From Entomomonas asaccharolytica (GTDB lineage: Bacteria; Pseudomonadota; Gammaproteobacteria; Pseudomonadales; Pseudomonadaceae), in NCBI RefSeq assembly GCF_016653615.1, contig NZ_CP067393.1, forward strand, positions 945,673-1,009,672: a DNA stretch of 64,000 nucleotides. Reading direction: 5' to 3'. The translations under genes and the position numbers were made by a program. The notes beneath the pieces were generated by a model. That model saw only the letters and a list, made by a program, of their open reading frames with translations, did not search any database and had not been told where the DNA came from. Of the stretch, positions 43,364-53,046 are shown in pieces. Position 1 is the first letter of the stretch. Each line of letters starts with the position of its first letter.

Positions 43364-43677
43364 TGGTTACTGTGTATGTTTATAATGTACGAGAATTATG
43401 CCAAGCTATTCATATTTCTGAACATTCTCTAGTTGAAATTGTAGAGCATGGTATTGTCGAACCAGAAGGTGAGTCTATCTCAGAGTGGGTATTTGATACA
43501 CAAGCATTAGCACTGGTTAGAAAGGCAGTGCGTTTACAACGTGATTTGGAACTGGATTGGTCTGCTACAGCCTTAGCTATTAGTTTGTTGGAGCAAATTG
43601 ATCAATTACATACAGATAATGAATACTTGAAACGGCGCTTAAAAAGGCTAGAGTTGACTCAAATTAAGTTGCTTTAA
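43363..43677 (+). CDS. cbpM: Chaperone modulator CbpM
   Basis: 104 residues, MerR-like helix followed by coiled coil. VRELCQAIHISEHSLVEIVEHGIVEPEG and the late WSATALAISLLEQIDQLHTDNEYLKRRLKRLE fit CbpM, which binds the J domain of CbpA and blocks its activity. It overlaps cbpA by one base (TAATG). Confidence 0.9.
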   Translation: MVTVYVYNVRELCQAIHISEHSLVEIVEHGIVEPEGESISEWVFDTQALALVRKAVRLQRDLELDWSATALAISLLEQIDQLHTDNEYLKRRLKRLELTQIKLL

Positions 43678-43812
43678 AGTATTAACTATTTGTTAGTTCG
43701 ATAGTTATCTTTTTTGATACAAAAAAAACGTGCATATTTTTCCGTTATTGGGTATTTTCAGGTAAACTAACCAATAGTTTTAATCCTACGTTTAGAGATG
43801 AGTTGAATTTAT

Positions 43813-44976
43813 ATGTCAGACGCTCATGCCACCTTATTAATAATTGATGATGATAGAGTGGTACGTGCGAGTATAGCGGCCTATCTAGAAGATAGCGGCT
43901 TTACCGTATTACAATCAGCAGATGGTGCCGAGGGGCTAGCGATATTTGAAAGCAAGCGTCCTGATTTGGTTATTTGTGATTTACGAATGCCAAGACTAGG
44001 TGGCATTGATCTGATACGACATATTGTGAAGATAGATCCAGAGCTTCCCGTAATAGTCGTTTCTGGTGCAGGCGTTATGAACGATGCTGTAGAAGCTTTA
44101 CGTTTAGGCGCTGTTGATTATTTAATTAAACCTATTGAAGACTTAGCTGTTCTTGAACATTCAATAAAACGCAGTTTAGAACGTGCCAAGTTAGCAAAAG
44201 AGAATCATCTCTATCAATTGCAGTTGCAAGAAAGCCTTAATTTATTAAAAGAAGACCAAGATGCAGGGCATCGGGCGCAGATGAATATGCTACCTGAAAC
44301 GCCTTGGAATACTAATGGTTTGCATTTTGCTCACAAAGTTATTCCTTCATTGTATCTGTCTGGTGACTTTGTGGATTATTTTCGCATAGATGATGAACGA
44401 GTTTTCTTTTATTTGGCGGATGTTTCTGGGCATGGTGCTTCTTCTGCATTTGCTACTGTTTTATTAAAATTTATTACAACTAGTTGGTTGTATAAATTGC
44501 ATCGCAAGGGATTGGTTAGGGATTTAAAGCCATCTATTTTATTAGGCCATATTAATAAAGGACTGATAGATAGTAAAATAGGCAAGCATGTAACCATGGT
44601 AATGGGTATAATTAATGAAAAAAATAATACACTCACTTATACAATGGGGGGGCATTTGCCGCTCCCTGTGCTGAATAGCGAAGGAAAAGGGCATTATTTA
44701 GAGGGAACTGGGAAGGTTGTAGGCTTGTTTGAGGACGCTGTGTTTGAAGATATTAAAATACAGTTACCAACAAGTTATACATTAACGTTATTGTCTGATG
44801 GTATTTTGGATTTATTGCCTGGTAATGATCTTAAGGAAAAAGAGGTATTGCTTCCCAAATTGATTGCAGAAAATGATGGTTCATTAGAGTCATTATTAAA
44901 CGCACTAGGTTTGGCTGAGTTAGAAGCATCACCAGATGATATATCATTATTGTTTATACGCGGAAACGCCATATGA
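43813..44976 (+). CDS. rssB: Response regulator with SpoIIE-type PP2C phosphatase domain (RssB-like)
   Basis: 387 residues. The receiver domain (1-125) has acidic residues IDDD, the phosphoacceptor Asp56 in ICDLRMPRLGG and a Lys in YLIKPIED. A helical linker leads to a PP2C/SpoIIE phosphatase domain (about 175-385) with SGDFVDYF, ADVSGHG, TMGGHLPLP and SDGILDL metal-ligand motifs. In pseudomonads such a protein dephosphorylates a STAS antagonist to adjust RpoS or FlgM partner switching. The partner STAS gene overlaps its stop. Confidence 0.9.
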   Translation: MSDAHATLLIIDDDRVVRASIAAYLEDSGFTVLQSADGAEGLAIFESKRPDLVICDLRMPRLGGIDLIRHIVKIDPELPVIVVSGAGVMNDAVEALRLGAVDYLIKPIEDLAVLEHSIKRSLERAKLAKENHLYQLQLQESLNLLKEDQDAGHRAQMNMLPETPWNTNGLHFAHKVIPSLYLSGDFVDYFRIDDERVFFYLADVSGHGASSAFATVLLKFITTSWLYKLHRKGLVRDLKPSILLGHINKGLIDSKIGKHVTMVMGIINEKNNTLTYTMGGHLPLPVLNSEGKGHYLEGTGKVVGLFEDAVFEDIKIQLPTSYTLTLLSDGILDLLPGNDLKEKEVLLPKLIAENDGSLESLLNALGLAELEASPDDISLLFIRGNAI

Positions 44977-45467
44977 GTATTGAGCATTCAACAGGGAAGA
45001 TTTTATACACTGAACAGGATGATCTATTTGTTTTAAAATTAACAGGAGATGTTCGTTTAACATTATGTACAGCTCTTGATACAGCAATTTCCAAGCTGTT
45101 TGCTGAAAATAAATTTAAAGGTGTTACTTTAGATTTAACAGAGGCAGTGAGTTTAGATAGTACAACATTGGGTTTATTAGCTAAGTTGTCTATTTTAGCT
45201 AAGCAATCAATTAATGTGTTGCCTACTTTAGAAACTTCTAATGAAGATATTATTCGTTTATTAGATTCTATGGGTATTAAAGATTCTTTTAATATAACAG
45301 AAGGTAAGCAAGAACAATGGCTTGACCTTAAAGATTTAACTTCTGATGTTTGCTCTGAAGCTTTTGTAAAAGAGAAAGTATTAGAAGCTCATAAAATCTT
45401 AATGGATGTTAATGATAATAATAAAGCGGCATTTAAGGACCTAGTAAGTACTTTAGAGGCACAATAA
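44973..45467 (+). CDS. rssC: STAS-domain anti-sigma factor antagonist (RssC-like)
   Basis: 164 residues. The STAS domain (about 10-105) contains LDLTEAVSLDSTTLGLLAKLS, where the Asp-Ser-Thr is the site of the phosphorylatable Ser. A C-terminal extension of about 55 residues follows. It overlaps rssB by 4 bases (ATGA), so the two form a partner-switching module. The identity as RssC rests on this order. Confidence 0.85.
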   Translation: MSIEHSTGKILYTEQDDLFVLKLTGDVRLTLCTALDTAISKLFAENKFKGVTLDLTEAVSLDSTTLGLLAKLSILAKQSINVLPTLETSNEDIIRLLDSMGIKDSFNITEGKQEQWLDLKDLTSDVCSEAFVKEKVLEAHKILMDVNDNNKAAFKDLVSTLEAQ

Positions 45468-45492
45468 CTAAAATGACATAGTTTTTAATTAG

Positions 45493-45520
45493 AAAAGACC
45501 ACTTATAAGTGGTCTTTTTT
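45493..45520. terminator. Bidirectional Rho-independent terminator
   Basis: AAAAGACCACT / AGTGGTCTTTT form an 11-bp stem with loop TATA; six Ts follow on the plus strand and four on the other. It lies between the convergent rssC and the minus-strand zinc-ribbon gene. Confidence 0.9.
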
Positions 45521-45527
45521 ATGTGAG

Positions 45528-45926
45528 CTAGTTTTTTACACGCTGTAAGCGAACGCGTAGTTTACGATTAGAGATGTATTGTGCATACGCATTACCACCA
45601 ACAGCAGTAGCAATCCCTATGATTACAATAGCAAAAAATACTTGCGTGGGTAGTGAGGTTAAATAACCTGATACAGAAGCAATTACTAAGCTTACAGCGA
45701 TCAATACTAGGACTATACGAGGCACTATAGTGATATATAAGCAAGGATTACCAAAGTTGGCAAAACGGCTTCTTTCTTCTTTATCTACTAGTGCAATAGG
45801 ATTTTTACAAAAAGGACAGCTAATACTTTGTTCAGCGCGCAATGCTTGTTGTTGCTTAGAATTAAGATGAAAAGGTCTGTTACAGCAATCAGGAAAGCCT
45901 TGGGCTCCTAATACAAATTTAATCAT
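45528..45926 (-). CDS. Zinc-ribbon membrane protein of unknown function
   Basis: 132 residues. Cysteine pairs DCCNRPF and SCPFCKNP suggest a small zinc ribbon in the N-terminal 45 residues. Two hydrophobic helices follow (IVPRIVLVLIAVSLVIASVSGYL and VFFAIVIIGIATAVGGNAYA) and a basic tail. No family name is recognised. Confidence 0.75.
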   Translation of the reverse strand: MIKFVLGAQGFPDCCNRPFHLNSKQQQALRAEQSISCPFCKNPIALVDKEERSRFANFGNPCLYITIVPRIVLVLIAVSLVIASVSGYLTSLPTQVFFAIVIIGIATAVGGNAYAQYISNRKLRVRLQRVKN

Positions 45927-46040
45927 AAAGGCTCAATCATTGGTTAAAAAGTAAATTAATTAATAGTGGTTATCTACTATAATAACATCATAAAGTAAAA
46001 ATAAAGGTGTTTAATAGCAATTTTGCTGAGAGTTTAGGTA

Positions 46041-46490
46041 ATGGCAGATAAAGTTAAACGGTTTTGGGAAACTAAAACATTACAGGAAATGACCACAGAG
46101 GAGTGGGAAGCCTTATGTGATGGCTGTGGACTATGTTGTTTACAGAAATTGCAAGATGATGAAGATGATAGTGTTTACTACACACGTATTGCCTGTAAAT
46201 TATTGGATTTAAAAACCTGTCAATGCCAACACTATACTGATCGTAAACAATATGTGGCCAATTGTATTCAGATTACGGTAAAAGATATTGATAGTTTTCA
46301 TTGGTTACCCCCTAGTTGTGCTTATCGTCGTTTAGCGGAAAATGATAAACTGCCCGATTGGCATCCATTATTAACGGGTGAACCTGCAACGACTATTAAG
46401 TCAGGGATCACTATGTCAGGTAAAATGTTAAGTGAAACAACTGTTAGTGAAGATAAATGGGAAGATTATTTAATTTTTAGGGTAGGATAA
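46041..46490 (+). CDS. YcgN-family (UPF0260) cysteine-cluster protein
   Basis: 149 residues. The sequence FWETKTLQEMTTEEWEALCDGCGLCCLQKL is the YcgN opening, with further cysteines in RIACKLLDLKTCQCQHYTDR and LPPSCAYR. The cysteine cluster suggests a metal or Fe-S site. Function in the family is unknown; in pseudomonads the gene sits in a similar neighbourhood. Confidence 0.92.
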   Translation: MADKVKRFWETKTLQEMTTEEWEALCDGCGLCCLQKLQDDEDDSVYYTRIACKLLDLKTCQCQHYTDRKQYVANCIQITVKDIDSFHWLPPSCAYRRLAENDKLPDWHPLLTGEPATTIKSGITMSGKMLSETTVSEDKWEDYLIFRVG

Positions 46491-46553
46491 ATTATTATTG
46501 GTTAGAACGTAGTTCTAATTTAAACTCAATATGGATTGATAGGTTAAAGCAGC

Positions 46554-47444
46554 ATGATTCAATTTCGTAATGTAGGTATTATAGGTCGGTTAGGTAGTCA
46601 ACAAGTTATTGATACGGTATTTCGGCTGAAACAATTTTTAGCAGCGAAAAACCTACATGTGATGTTAGAAGAGTCCATTGCTGAAGCAATCTCAGAACAT
46701 GATATGCAAGTTGCCTCTTATAACCTAATGGGAGAGAGCTGCGACTTAGCCATTGTGGTGGGTGGTGATGGTAGTGTGCTAGGTGCTGCAAGAGAGTTAG
46801 CCCCTTATAACATTCCTTTATTGGGTATTAATCGAGGTAACTTGGGTTTTTTAACCGATATCAAACCAGATGAATTAGAAAATCAGATAACAGAAGTATT
46901 AGAAGGACGTTATATGGTAGAAGAGCGATTTTTATTAACTGCCCATTCCTATCATAATGATCAATCTACAGGTTGTGCTGATGCGCTGAATGATGTGGTA
47001 CTGCATGCAGGCCAGTCAACACGGATGATTGAGTTTGAGATTTTTTTAGATGGCCAATTTATTAGCAGTCAACGTGCTGATGGGTTGATTATTTCTACCC
47101 CAACAGGTTCTACAGCCTATGCTTTATCGGCTGGCGGCCCTATTATGCATCCTAAACTAGATGCTATTGTAGTGGTGCCTATGTATCCACATACACTTTC
47201 AAGCCGACCTATAGTGGTGGATGCACGTAGTGAATTAAAAATTGTGATTTCGCCTAATATTGATATTCATCCACAAGTATCTTGTGATGCTCATAATCAC
47301 TTATATTGCGCACCTGGCGATGTTATTACCGTTCGTAAAAATAGGCATAAAGTTAAGTTATTGCATTTATTAGGTTATAACTACTATGAAATTTGTCGTA
47401 ACAAGCTTGGTTGGGGTAGCCGCTTGGGAAGGGAACACGATTAA
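46554..47444 (+). CDS. nadK: NAD kinase
   Basis: 296 residues, normal length. GGDG at 70-73 (catalytic Asp72), GINRGNLGFLTDI, the substrate motif LNDVVLHAG, and STPTGSTAYALSAGGPI are the conserved NAD-kinase blocks in order. It phosphorylates NAD+ to NADP+ with ATP. The stop overlaps the next start (TAATG). Confidence 0.96.
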   Translation: MIQFRNVGIIGRLGSQQVIDTVFRLKQFLAAKNLHVMLEESIAEAISEHDMQVASYNLMGESCDLAIVVGGDGSVLGAARELAPYNIPLLGINRGNLGFLTDIKPDELENQITEVLEGRYMVEERFLLTAHSYHNDQSTGCADALNDVVLHAGQSTRMIEFEIFLDGQFISSQRADGLIISTPTGSTAYALSAGGPIMHPKLDAIVVVPMYPHTLSSRPIVVDARSELKIVISPNIDIHPQVSCDAHNHLYCAPGDVITVRKNRHKVKLLHLLGYNYYEICRNKLGWGSRLGREHD

Positions 47445-48406
47445 TGTGGCTTGACCCAAAGAGGGGATATGACATTATAGGAGATATACACGGTTGCGCG
47501 AATGCATTAAGCCAGTTATTGGAGCAGCTAGGCTATATCAAGCAAGATGGTGTTTGGCAACATCCAAAACGGATGGCTTTATTTTTAGGTGATATTGTTG
47601 ATAGAGGCCCCCATATTAGAGAAGCATTGCATATAGTTAAAGCGATGGTTGATAAGGGGCAGGCTGTTTGTTTGATGGGTAACCATGAGTACTATAGCTT
47701 AGGCTGGTTTACACCGCGTCAAGATAATCCTACTAAGTTTGTACATGCACATAATGCAAGAAATAGACGTATTATTACTGAGACACTTCAGCAATTTGAA
47801 GCCTACCCTGAAGAATGGCAAGCGTTTTTACAATGGTTTTATACTCTGCCTTTATTTATTGATGCAGGACGCTTTCGATTAGTTCATGCCTATTGGGATC
47901 AGCAATTAATTAATCAATTTAAAGAGCTTTGTCCTGATGAACAGATCACACCTGAGTTATTACAGCAATCTGCTGATTATAATAGTGTGGCTTATAAGAT
48001 ATTTGATCATTTATTAAAGGGACTGAGACTGCCTTTATTAGATGGCCAAGTGTTAGTCAGTAAAGATGGTTATGCTCGTAATGTCTTTAGGGCAAAATTT
48101 TGGGCAGATCATCCACAAACATATGAGGATGTAGTATTTCAACCTGATGCTTTGCCGCAGACTGCAATGGTTACTCCTTTAACTGAACAACAAAAATATA
48201 GTTGCTCCGTTTATTCAGTAGATGAACCACTATTATTTGTAGGCCATTATTGGTGTGATGGAATGCCAGCACCTATCCAAAATAATTTGGCTTGTCTTGA
48301 TTACAGCGCAGTAAAATATGGCAAGTTAGTGGCTTATCGTCTGGATGATGAAACGCAGATAGATAGCAATAAGTTTGTCTGGGTAAATGTGGAAAGGCCT
48401 CATTAG
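47444..48406 (+). CDS. Calcineurin-like metallophosphoesterase
   Basis: 320 residues. Metal-binding motifs of the PPP/calcineurin fold: DIIGDIHGCANAL, LGDIVDRGP, GNHEYYSLGW, and later histidines in RLVHAYWD and VGHYWCDG. The gene is coupled to nadK by overlap, as in pseudomonads. Substrate unknown: protein, Ap4A or RNA-end phosphatase activity are all possible. Confidence 0.88.
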   Translation: MWLDPKRGYDIIGDIHGCANALSQLLEQLGYIKQDGVWQHPKRMALFLGDIVDRGPHIREALHIVKAMVDKGQAVCLMGNHEYYSLGWFTPRQDNPTKFVHAHNARNRRIITETLQQFEAYPEEWQAFLQWFYTLPLFIDAGRFRLVHAYWDQQLINQFKELCPDEQITPELLQQSADYNSVAYKIFDHLLKGLRLPLLDGQVLVSKDGYARNVFRAKFWADHPQTYEDVVFQPDALPQTAMVTPLTEQQKYSCSVYSVDEPLLFVGHYWCDGMPAPIQNNLACLDYSAVKYGKLVAYRLDDETQIDSNKFVWVNVERPH

Positions 48407-48505
48407 TCTTATATCAAGAGGCAACCATTTTCGGTATATTAATTTTATTTAGAGCAGATCAATAAACTGTTTTATATTGTTTATAGCGATATGGAATCTC
48501 TACTG

Positions 48506-49720
48506 ATGATGAAAAAAATAATTGTTTTACTATTACTATTAAATATAAGTGGTTATTACAGTTATTTGCAAGCAGCAACTACTGTATATCAAGCTAATCA
48601 AGTAGTAGCAGAAAATGATGCTTTTCTACGTAAGTTAATTAATAAAACTCAGCAAGGATTTTTAGTACAGGATTTTTACCAAGAAGGTATGAAGTACACT
48701 GATCCTTATCTCTTGTTAGATCAACAGCAACTAACACAAAATAATTTTGAATTAGATGATTATTTAAATTATCGTATTGATGGTGTTTTAATTGTCTGGC
48801 GCAGTGATGGACAAAAATTTCTAGAAGCTAATTTCTTAAAAGGTAAACCACAAGGTACTTGGACTTATTGGAACTTTTTAGGTGGCAAAAGCCTACAGGG
48901 TAATTATCAGCAAGGCGATAAAGTGGGTGAATGGATATCTTGGTATAACAACCAACAAATAAAACAGCGAGGCAGTTATACAAAAGGTAAACAGCAAGGC
49001 CATTGGCAAATGTGGCATACCAATGGACAGCAACAATATAATGAGTTCTATAATAATGGTTTGCTAGAGGGAGAGTGGCAAAGTTGGTTTTATGATGGTA
49101 AAGCAGAAATCACGGGGCAGTATAAACAAGGTAAAAAAGAGGGGCTTTGGCAAGGCTTCTATGAGTCAGGGGATAGATTTATTTATCATTATCAAAATGG
49201 TATTGAAGATGGTTTATGGCAGCGTTGGTATGCCAATGGTCAAAAAGGCTATGAAGGGTATTATCAACATGGCAAACGCAATGGTATTTGGCAATATTGG
49301 CATGATAATGGTCAATTATCAGCCAAAATAACCTATAAGCAGGGTGAGCCTGTTGGCCAAGTAACCAGAATGCACCAGAATGGACAAATTGCACAACAGG
49401 GGAATTATATAGAGGGTAAACGGCAAGGAATTTGGCTAGCTTGGTATGATAATGGCGAAAAAAGAGAACAAGGGAATTATCAGCTTGATTTACAACAAGG
49501 ACTTTGGACGCTATGGTATCCCAATGGCAATAAATTTATAGAAGCTAATTATCGAGAGGGTAATAAGCAAGGCAAGTGGTCGCAATGGTATGACAATGGC
49601 AAACCATTATTAATAGGCGAATATAACCATAATTTAGCAGAAGGAACGTGGCAATATTGGGCAGAAGATGGTTCAAAGTATATGCAACAACTTTATATAG
49701 AAGGTAATTTGCAACATTAG
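48506..49720 (+). CDS. Secreted MORN-like (YwqK-type) repeat protein
   Basis: 404 residues from ATG 48506, placed 9 bases after GGAA. A signal peptide (KIIVLLLLLNISGYYSYLQA) is followed by about 110 residues without repeats and then about 13 units of 22-23 residues with the pattern G-x-W-x-x-W-Y-x-N-G-(Q/K). These MORN-like repeats form long beta sheets. Single YwqK proteins are known as antitoxins of a T7SS toxin, but here export and isolation speak for a surface or periplasmic scaffold. Confidence 0.8.
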   Translation: MMKKIIVLLLLLNISGYYSYLQAATTVYQANQVVAENDAFLRKLINKTQQGFLVQDFYQEGMKYTDPYLLLDQQQLTQNNFELDDYLNYRIDGVLIVWRSDGQKFLEANFLKGKPQGTWTYWNFLGGKSLQGNYQQGDKVGEWISWYNNQQIKQRGSYTKGKQQGHWQMWHTNGQQQYNEFYNNGLLEGEWQSWFYDGKAEITGQYKQGKKEGLWQGFYESGDRFIYHYQNGIEDGLWQRWYANGQKGYEGYYQHGKRNGIWQYWHDNGQLSAKITYKQGEPVGQVTRMHQNGQIAQQGNYIEGKRQGIWLAWYDNGEKREQGNYQLDLQQGLWTLWYPNGNKFIEANYREGNKQGKWSQWYDNGKPLLIGEYNHNLAEGTWQYWAEDGSKYMQQLYIEGNLQH

Positions 49721-49815
49721 CATGATGTTTTACAGTCTAAGTTAATAGTGATACATTAAAAAGCTTTATTGCATAAATGTGTTTTCACTAATTAATTTTC
49801 TAAAGAGGAAAGCTA

Positions 49816-50130
49816 ATGGCTGTAATATTACAAATCGATTTTACTATGTCAGCTGATATGTTAGGTGATCGTTTGGTTAATTCTGCTATAGAATTAGCTA
49901 ACAGCATTACTAAAGAACATGGCTTTATTGCAAAAATATGGACTGAGAATAAAGCAACTAGTGAAGCTGGAGGTATTTACCTATTTAAAAACAGAGAATC
50001 AGCGCAAAACTATCTAGATATGCATCAACAACGAGTAGAAAAAATGGGTGCAAGCAATATTAACTATAAAATCTTTGAGATTAATGAAGCATTAACTAAT
50101 ATAACTAAAGGCCCTTTAAACTGGGACTAA
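49816..50130 (+). CDS. ydhR: YdhR-family putative monooxygenase
   Basis: 104 residues, dimeric alpha/beta barrel family. LQIDFTMSADMLGDRL at the start, the central GFIAKIWTENKATSEAGGIYLF and the run of a helix EYLD-like (SAQNYLDMHQQRVEKMGA) fit YdhR. AGAGGA precedes the ATG. No partner gene is obvious. Confidence 0.85.
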   Translation: MAVILQIDFTMSADMLGDRLVNSAIELANSITKEHGFIAKIWTENKATSEAGGIYLFKNRESAQNYLDMHQQRVEKMGASNINYKIFEINEALTNITKGPLNWD

Positions 50131-50212
50131 TAGGCAATAATTGATAATTACCTAAAGGATAGTTATTTTCCGTTATAATAGTCACCGTTTATTTTTAGTA
50201 GGAAATCAGCAA

Positions 50213-51238
50213 ATGTTAGTATTGGGGTTAGAAACCTCTTGTGATGAAACAGGTGTGGCACTTTATGACAGTGACAAGGGGCTACTGGCTGATGCGTTAT
50301 TTAGCCAAATTGACTTACACCGTATTTATGGTGGGGTAGTACCTGAGTTAGCATCACGCGACCATATTAAGCGTTTAATTCCTTTACTAAATCAAGTATT
50401 AGCTGAAGCAGGTTGTGAAAAATCAGCTATTGATGCAATAGCTTATACAGCAGGACCAGGCTTAGTAGGTGCTTTGTTAGTAGGTGCTTCATTTGCTCAA
50501 GCACTGTCTTTTGCATGGGGTATTCCCTCTGTAGGTGTGCATCATATGGAGGGCCATTTATTGGCGCCTATGTTAGAAGAAAACCCTCCACAATTTCCTT
50601 TTGTAGCTTTATTAGTGTCTGGTGGTCATACTCAGTTAGTAAAAGTTGAGGGCATTGGTCGTTATGAGCTACTCGGTGAGTCTGTGGATGATGCCGCAGG
50701 TGAAGCTTTTGATAAAACAGCTAAATTATTAGGGCTTAATTATCCAGGTGGGCCAGAAATTGCTCGTTTAGCAGAACTAGGCATGGCCAAACGTTTTAAA
50801 TTTCCTAGACCTATGACAGATCGTCCAGGATTAATGTTTAGTTTTAGTGGCCTTAAAACAGCAGCTCTAAATGCATGGCAGCAATGTAAAGCAGATAATG
50901 AGGATACTGAGCAAACCAAAGCAGATATTGCATTGGCTTTTCAGCAAGCGGTAGTGGAAACATTAACCATAAAATGTCGTCGTGCTTTAGAACAGACAGG
51001 TTTAAATCAATTAGTAATTGCAGGTGGAGTGAGTGCTAATAAAGCACTTCGTTACTCTTTAGAAGAAATGGTTAAACCTTTACAAGGTAATGTGTTTTAT
51101 GCACGGCCACAGTTTTGTACTGATAATGGTGCAATGATTGCTTATGCAGGTTGCCAACGATTAATGGCAGGAGAACATAGTGATTTGGCAATAGAAGTGA
51201 AAGCACGTTGGCCAATGGAGCAGTTACCTGCAATTTAA
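50213..51238 (+). CDS. tsaD: tRNA N6-adenosine threonylcarbamoyltransferase TsaD
   Basis: 341 residues. Starts [14 protein letters not shown]; metal ligands H111 and H115 are in HHMEGH, and [30 protein letters not shown] and [12 protein letters not shown] follow as in all TsaD. It transfers the threonylcarbamoyl group to A37 of ANN-decoding tRNAs. It is followed by a hairpin terminator. Confidence 0.97.
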   Translation: MLVLGLETSCDETGVALYDSDKGLLADALFSQIDLHRIYGGVVPELASRDHIKRLIPLLNQVLAEAGCEKSAIDAIAYTAGPGLVGALLVGASFAQALSFAWGIPSVGVHHMEGHLLAPMLEENPPQFPFVALLVSGGHTQLVKVEGIGRYELLGESVDDAAGEAFDKTAKLLGLNYPGGPEIARLAELGMAKRFKFPRPMTDRPGLMFSFSGLKTAALNAWQQCKADNEDTEQTKADIALAFQQAVVETLTIKCRRALEQTGLNQLVIAGGVSANKALRYSLEEMVKPLQGNVFYARPQFCTDNGAMIAYAGCQRLMAGEHSDLAIEVKARWPMEQLPAI

Positions 51239-51245
51239 GTAGTAA

Positions 51246-51272
51246 AAAGGGTATCACTGACTGATACCCTTT
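51246..51272 (+). terminator. Terminator after tsaD
   Basis: AAAGGGTATCA / TGATACCCTTT form an 11-bp stem around CTGAC, starting 8 bases after the tsaD stop. The T-tract is short. Confidence 0.75.
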
Positions 51273-51317
51273 ATAACTAACCCTTTAGTTTTTATACTTT
51301 GTTTAAATATGCATTGA

Positions 51318-51992
51318 TTATGTGTTATAGATTAATTTTAATTTATAAACAAGGCCTGCTAATACACCACCTAATATAGGGAATACAATAAATACCCATA
51401 GTTGTGCTAATGCATGTCCATTAAATAATGCTGGGCCTAAGCTACGAGCAGGGTTAACAGAAACGCCTGTTACATGAATACCAACAATATGAATAAGCAC
51501 TAAAGTAAAGCCAATAGCTAATCCTGCAAATTTATTCAAAGCTTGTTCATGGGTAGAACCAAGAATAACAAACACAAAGATAAAAGTAGCAATAGTTTCA
51601 AATAGTGCAGCAGCCATTAGGTTATATTGACCTTGATAACCTTCACCATAGCCATTATGACCAAGGCCATTTGCTAGTATAAAGTCAGGTGAACCACTGG
51701 CAATAAGATAGAGAATAGTTGCGCCCACAATAGCGCCAAGGCATTGAGCGATAATATAAGGTATAGCATCTTGTACAGTAATACGGTTACTGACTAATGC
51801 ACCAATAGTAACTGCAGGGTTAATATGGCAGCCTGATATAGGCCCTATGGCATAAGCCATTGCGACAATACTAAGACCAAATGCAAACGCGATACCTAGT
51901 TGCCCTACTTGAGCCCCTGCTAATACAGCCGCGCCGCAGCCAAATAACACGAGAGTAGCAGTTCCTATAAATTCAGCAATATATTTTTTCAT
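51318..51992 (-). CDS. aqpZ: Aquaporin Z
   Basis: 224 residues, six hydrophobic helices. The two NPA pore motifs are in GCHINPAVTIGAL and TGVSVNPARSLGPALF; FIGTATLVLFGCG at the start and AFGLSIVAMAYAIG are typical of AqpZ. It conducts water across the inner membrane. Confidence 0.94.
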   Translation of the reverse strand: MKKYIAEFIGTATLVLFGCGAAVLAGAQVGQLGIAFAFGLSIVAMAYAIGPISGCHINPAVTIGALVSNRITVQDAIPYIIAQCLGAIVGATILYLIASGSPDFILANGLGHNGYGEGYQGQYNLMAAALFETIATFIFVFVILGSTHEQALNKFAGLAIGFTLVLIHIVGIHVTGVSVNPARSLGPALFNGHALAQLWVFIVFPILGGVLAGLVYKLKLIYNT

Positions 51993-52074
51993 GATAATAA
52001 ATCCAAAGTTTTTTTAGTATTATATATCTTTCTGATATAAAAGATATTTTTATTCTTTAGTCTACTATCTTTTT

Positions 52075-52644
52075 TTAAAAATGGTGTTCACGGCCAGCTA
52101 TTAAATCACGTAAATTACGACGGTGTCGCCAAAGAATGAGAGCGCAGAGTACCAAAATAGGTAAAAGAATAATATGTTCAAAGAGAATGGATATTATCAT
52201 CATTACTGCCAGTGCTACTAAGGCAGATAGAGAACTGGTACGAGTGAAGTAAAAGGTTATTCCCCAAGCTATAATTGCAATCATACCAATAATTGGAGAT
52301 ACAGCAAGCACCATGCCAGCCGCAGTGGCAACACCTTTACCACCTTTAAAGTGAAAATAAACAGGGTAGAGATGGCCAATAATAGCGCCTATACCAATCC
52401 ATGCTTGTTGTTCTAGTGTAAAATCTAATTGTTTAGCAATAAATACTGGTAGAATACCTTTTATTAAATCACCTATTAGGGTAAAAATAGCAAGGCGCAT
52501 GCCTGCAACTCGCATCATATTGGTGGCACCAGGATTACCTGAACCTAATGTGCGAGGGTCTGTTTTGCCTGTTATTTTGCTTAATAAAATAGCAAAAGAG
52601 ACAGAACCTAATAAATATGAAAAAAGTAGTAACAACCAGAACAT
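52075..52644 (-). CDS. plsY: Acyl-phosphate:glycerol-3-phosphate acyltransferase PlsY
   Basis: 189 residues from the ATG at 52644; a longer frame to 52770 would run into folB. Motifs SGNPGATNMMRVAG, FKGGKGVATAAG and RHRRNLRDLI-type C-terminus are the three conserved PlsY loops. It makes lysophosphatidate from acyl-phosphate. It is divergent from folB, the normal pseudomonad order. Confidence 0.95.
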   Translation of the reverse strand: MFWLLLLFSYLLGSVSFAILLSKITGKTDPRTLGSGNPGATNMMRVAGMRLAIFTLIGDLIKGILPVFIAKQLDFTLEQQAWIGIGAIIGHLYPVYFHFKGGKGVATAAGMVLAVSPIIGMIAIIAWGITFYFTRTSSLSALVALAVMMIISILFEHIILLPILVLCALILWRHRRNLRDLIAGREHHF

Positions 52645-52689
52645 GATAATTATTCCTATCCCAAGTGTTGATTGTAGCGAGATATTGTA

Positions 52690-53046
52690 ATGGTGGATAT
52701 AGTTTTTATTGAAAATCTTGAGGTTAGCTCTGTAATAGGTGTCTATGACTGGGAAAGAACTATTCAACAATGCTTAATCATTGATTTGCAAATGGCGTGG
52801 GATAATAAACCAGCCGCAATAGATGATGATATTACAAAAGCGTTAGATTATGCCAAAGTATCTGAAGCGATTGAAAAATTTGCAGCAAATAGCCAATTTC
52901 AATTAGTGGAAACCTTTGCAGAGCAACTGGCAACATTGTTAATGCAACAATTTAATATCCCTTGGCTTCAATTAAAGATAACCAAACCTGGTGCTGTACC
53001 AGCCGCCAAAGGAGTGGGCGTGGAGATTGAACGCGGATGTCGTTAA
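52690..53046 (+). CDS. folB: Dihydroneopterin aldolase FolB
   Basis: 118 residues. IENLEVSSVIGVYDWER at the start, ALDYAKVSEAIEKF, the catalytic-region LVETFAEQLA and the closing ITKPGAVPAAKGVGVEIER are FolB motifs. It cleaves dihydroneopterin to hydroxymethyl-dihydropterin in folate synthesis. It overlaps folK by 10 bases. Confidence 0.95.
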   Translation: MVDIVFIENLEVSSVIGVYDWERTIQQCLIIDLQMAWDNKPAAIDDDITKALDYAKVSEAIEKFAANSQFQLVETFAEQLATLLMQQFNIPWLQLKITKPGAVPAAKGVGVEIERGCR

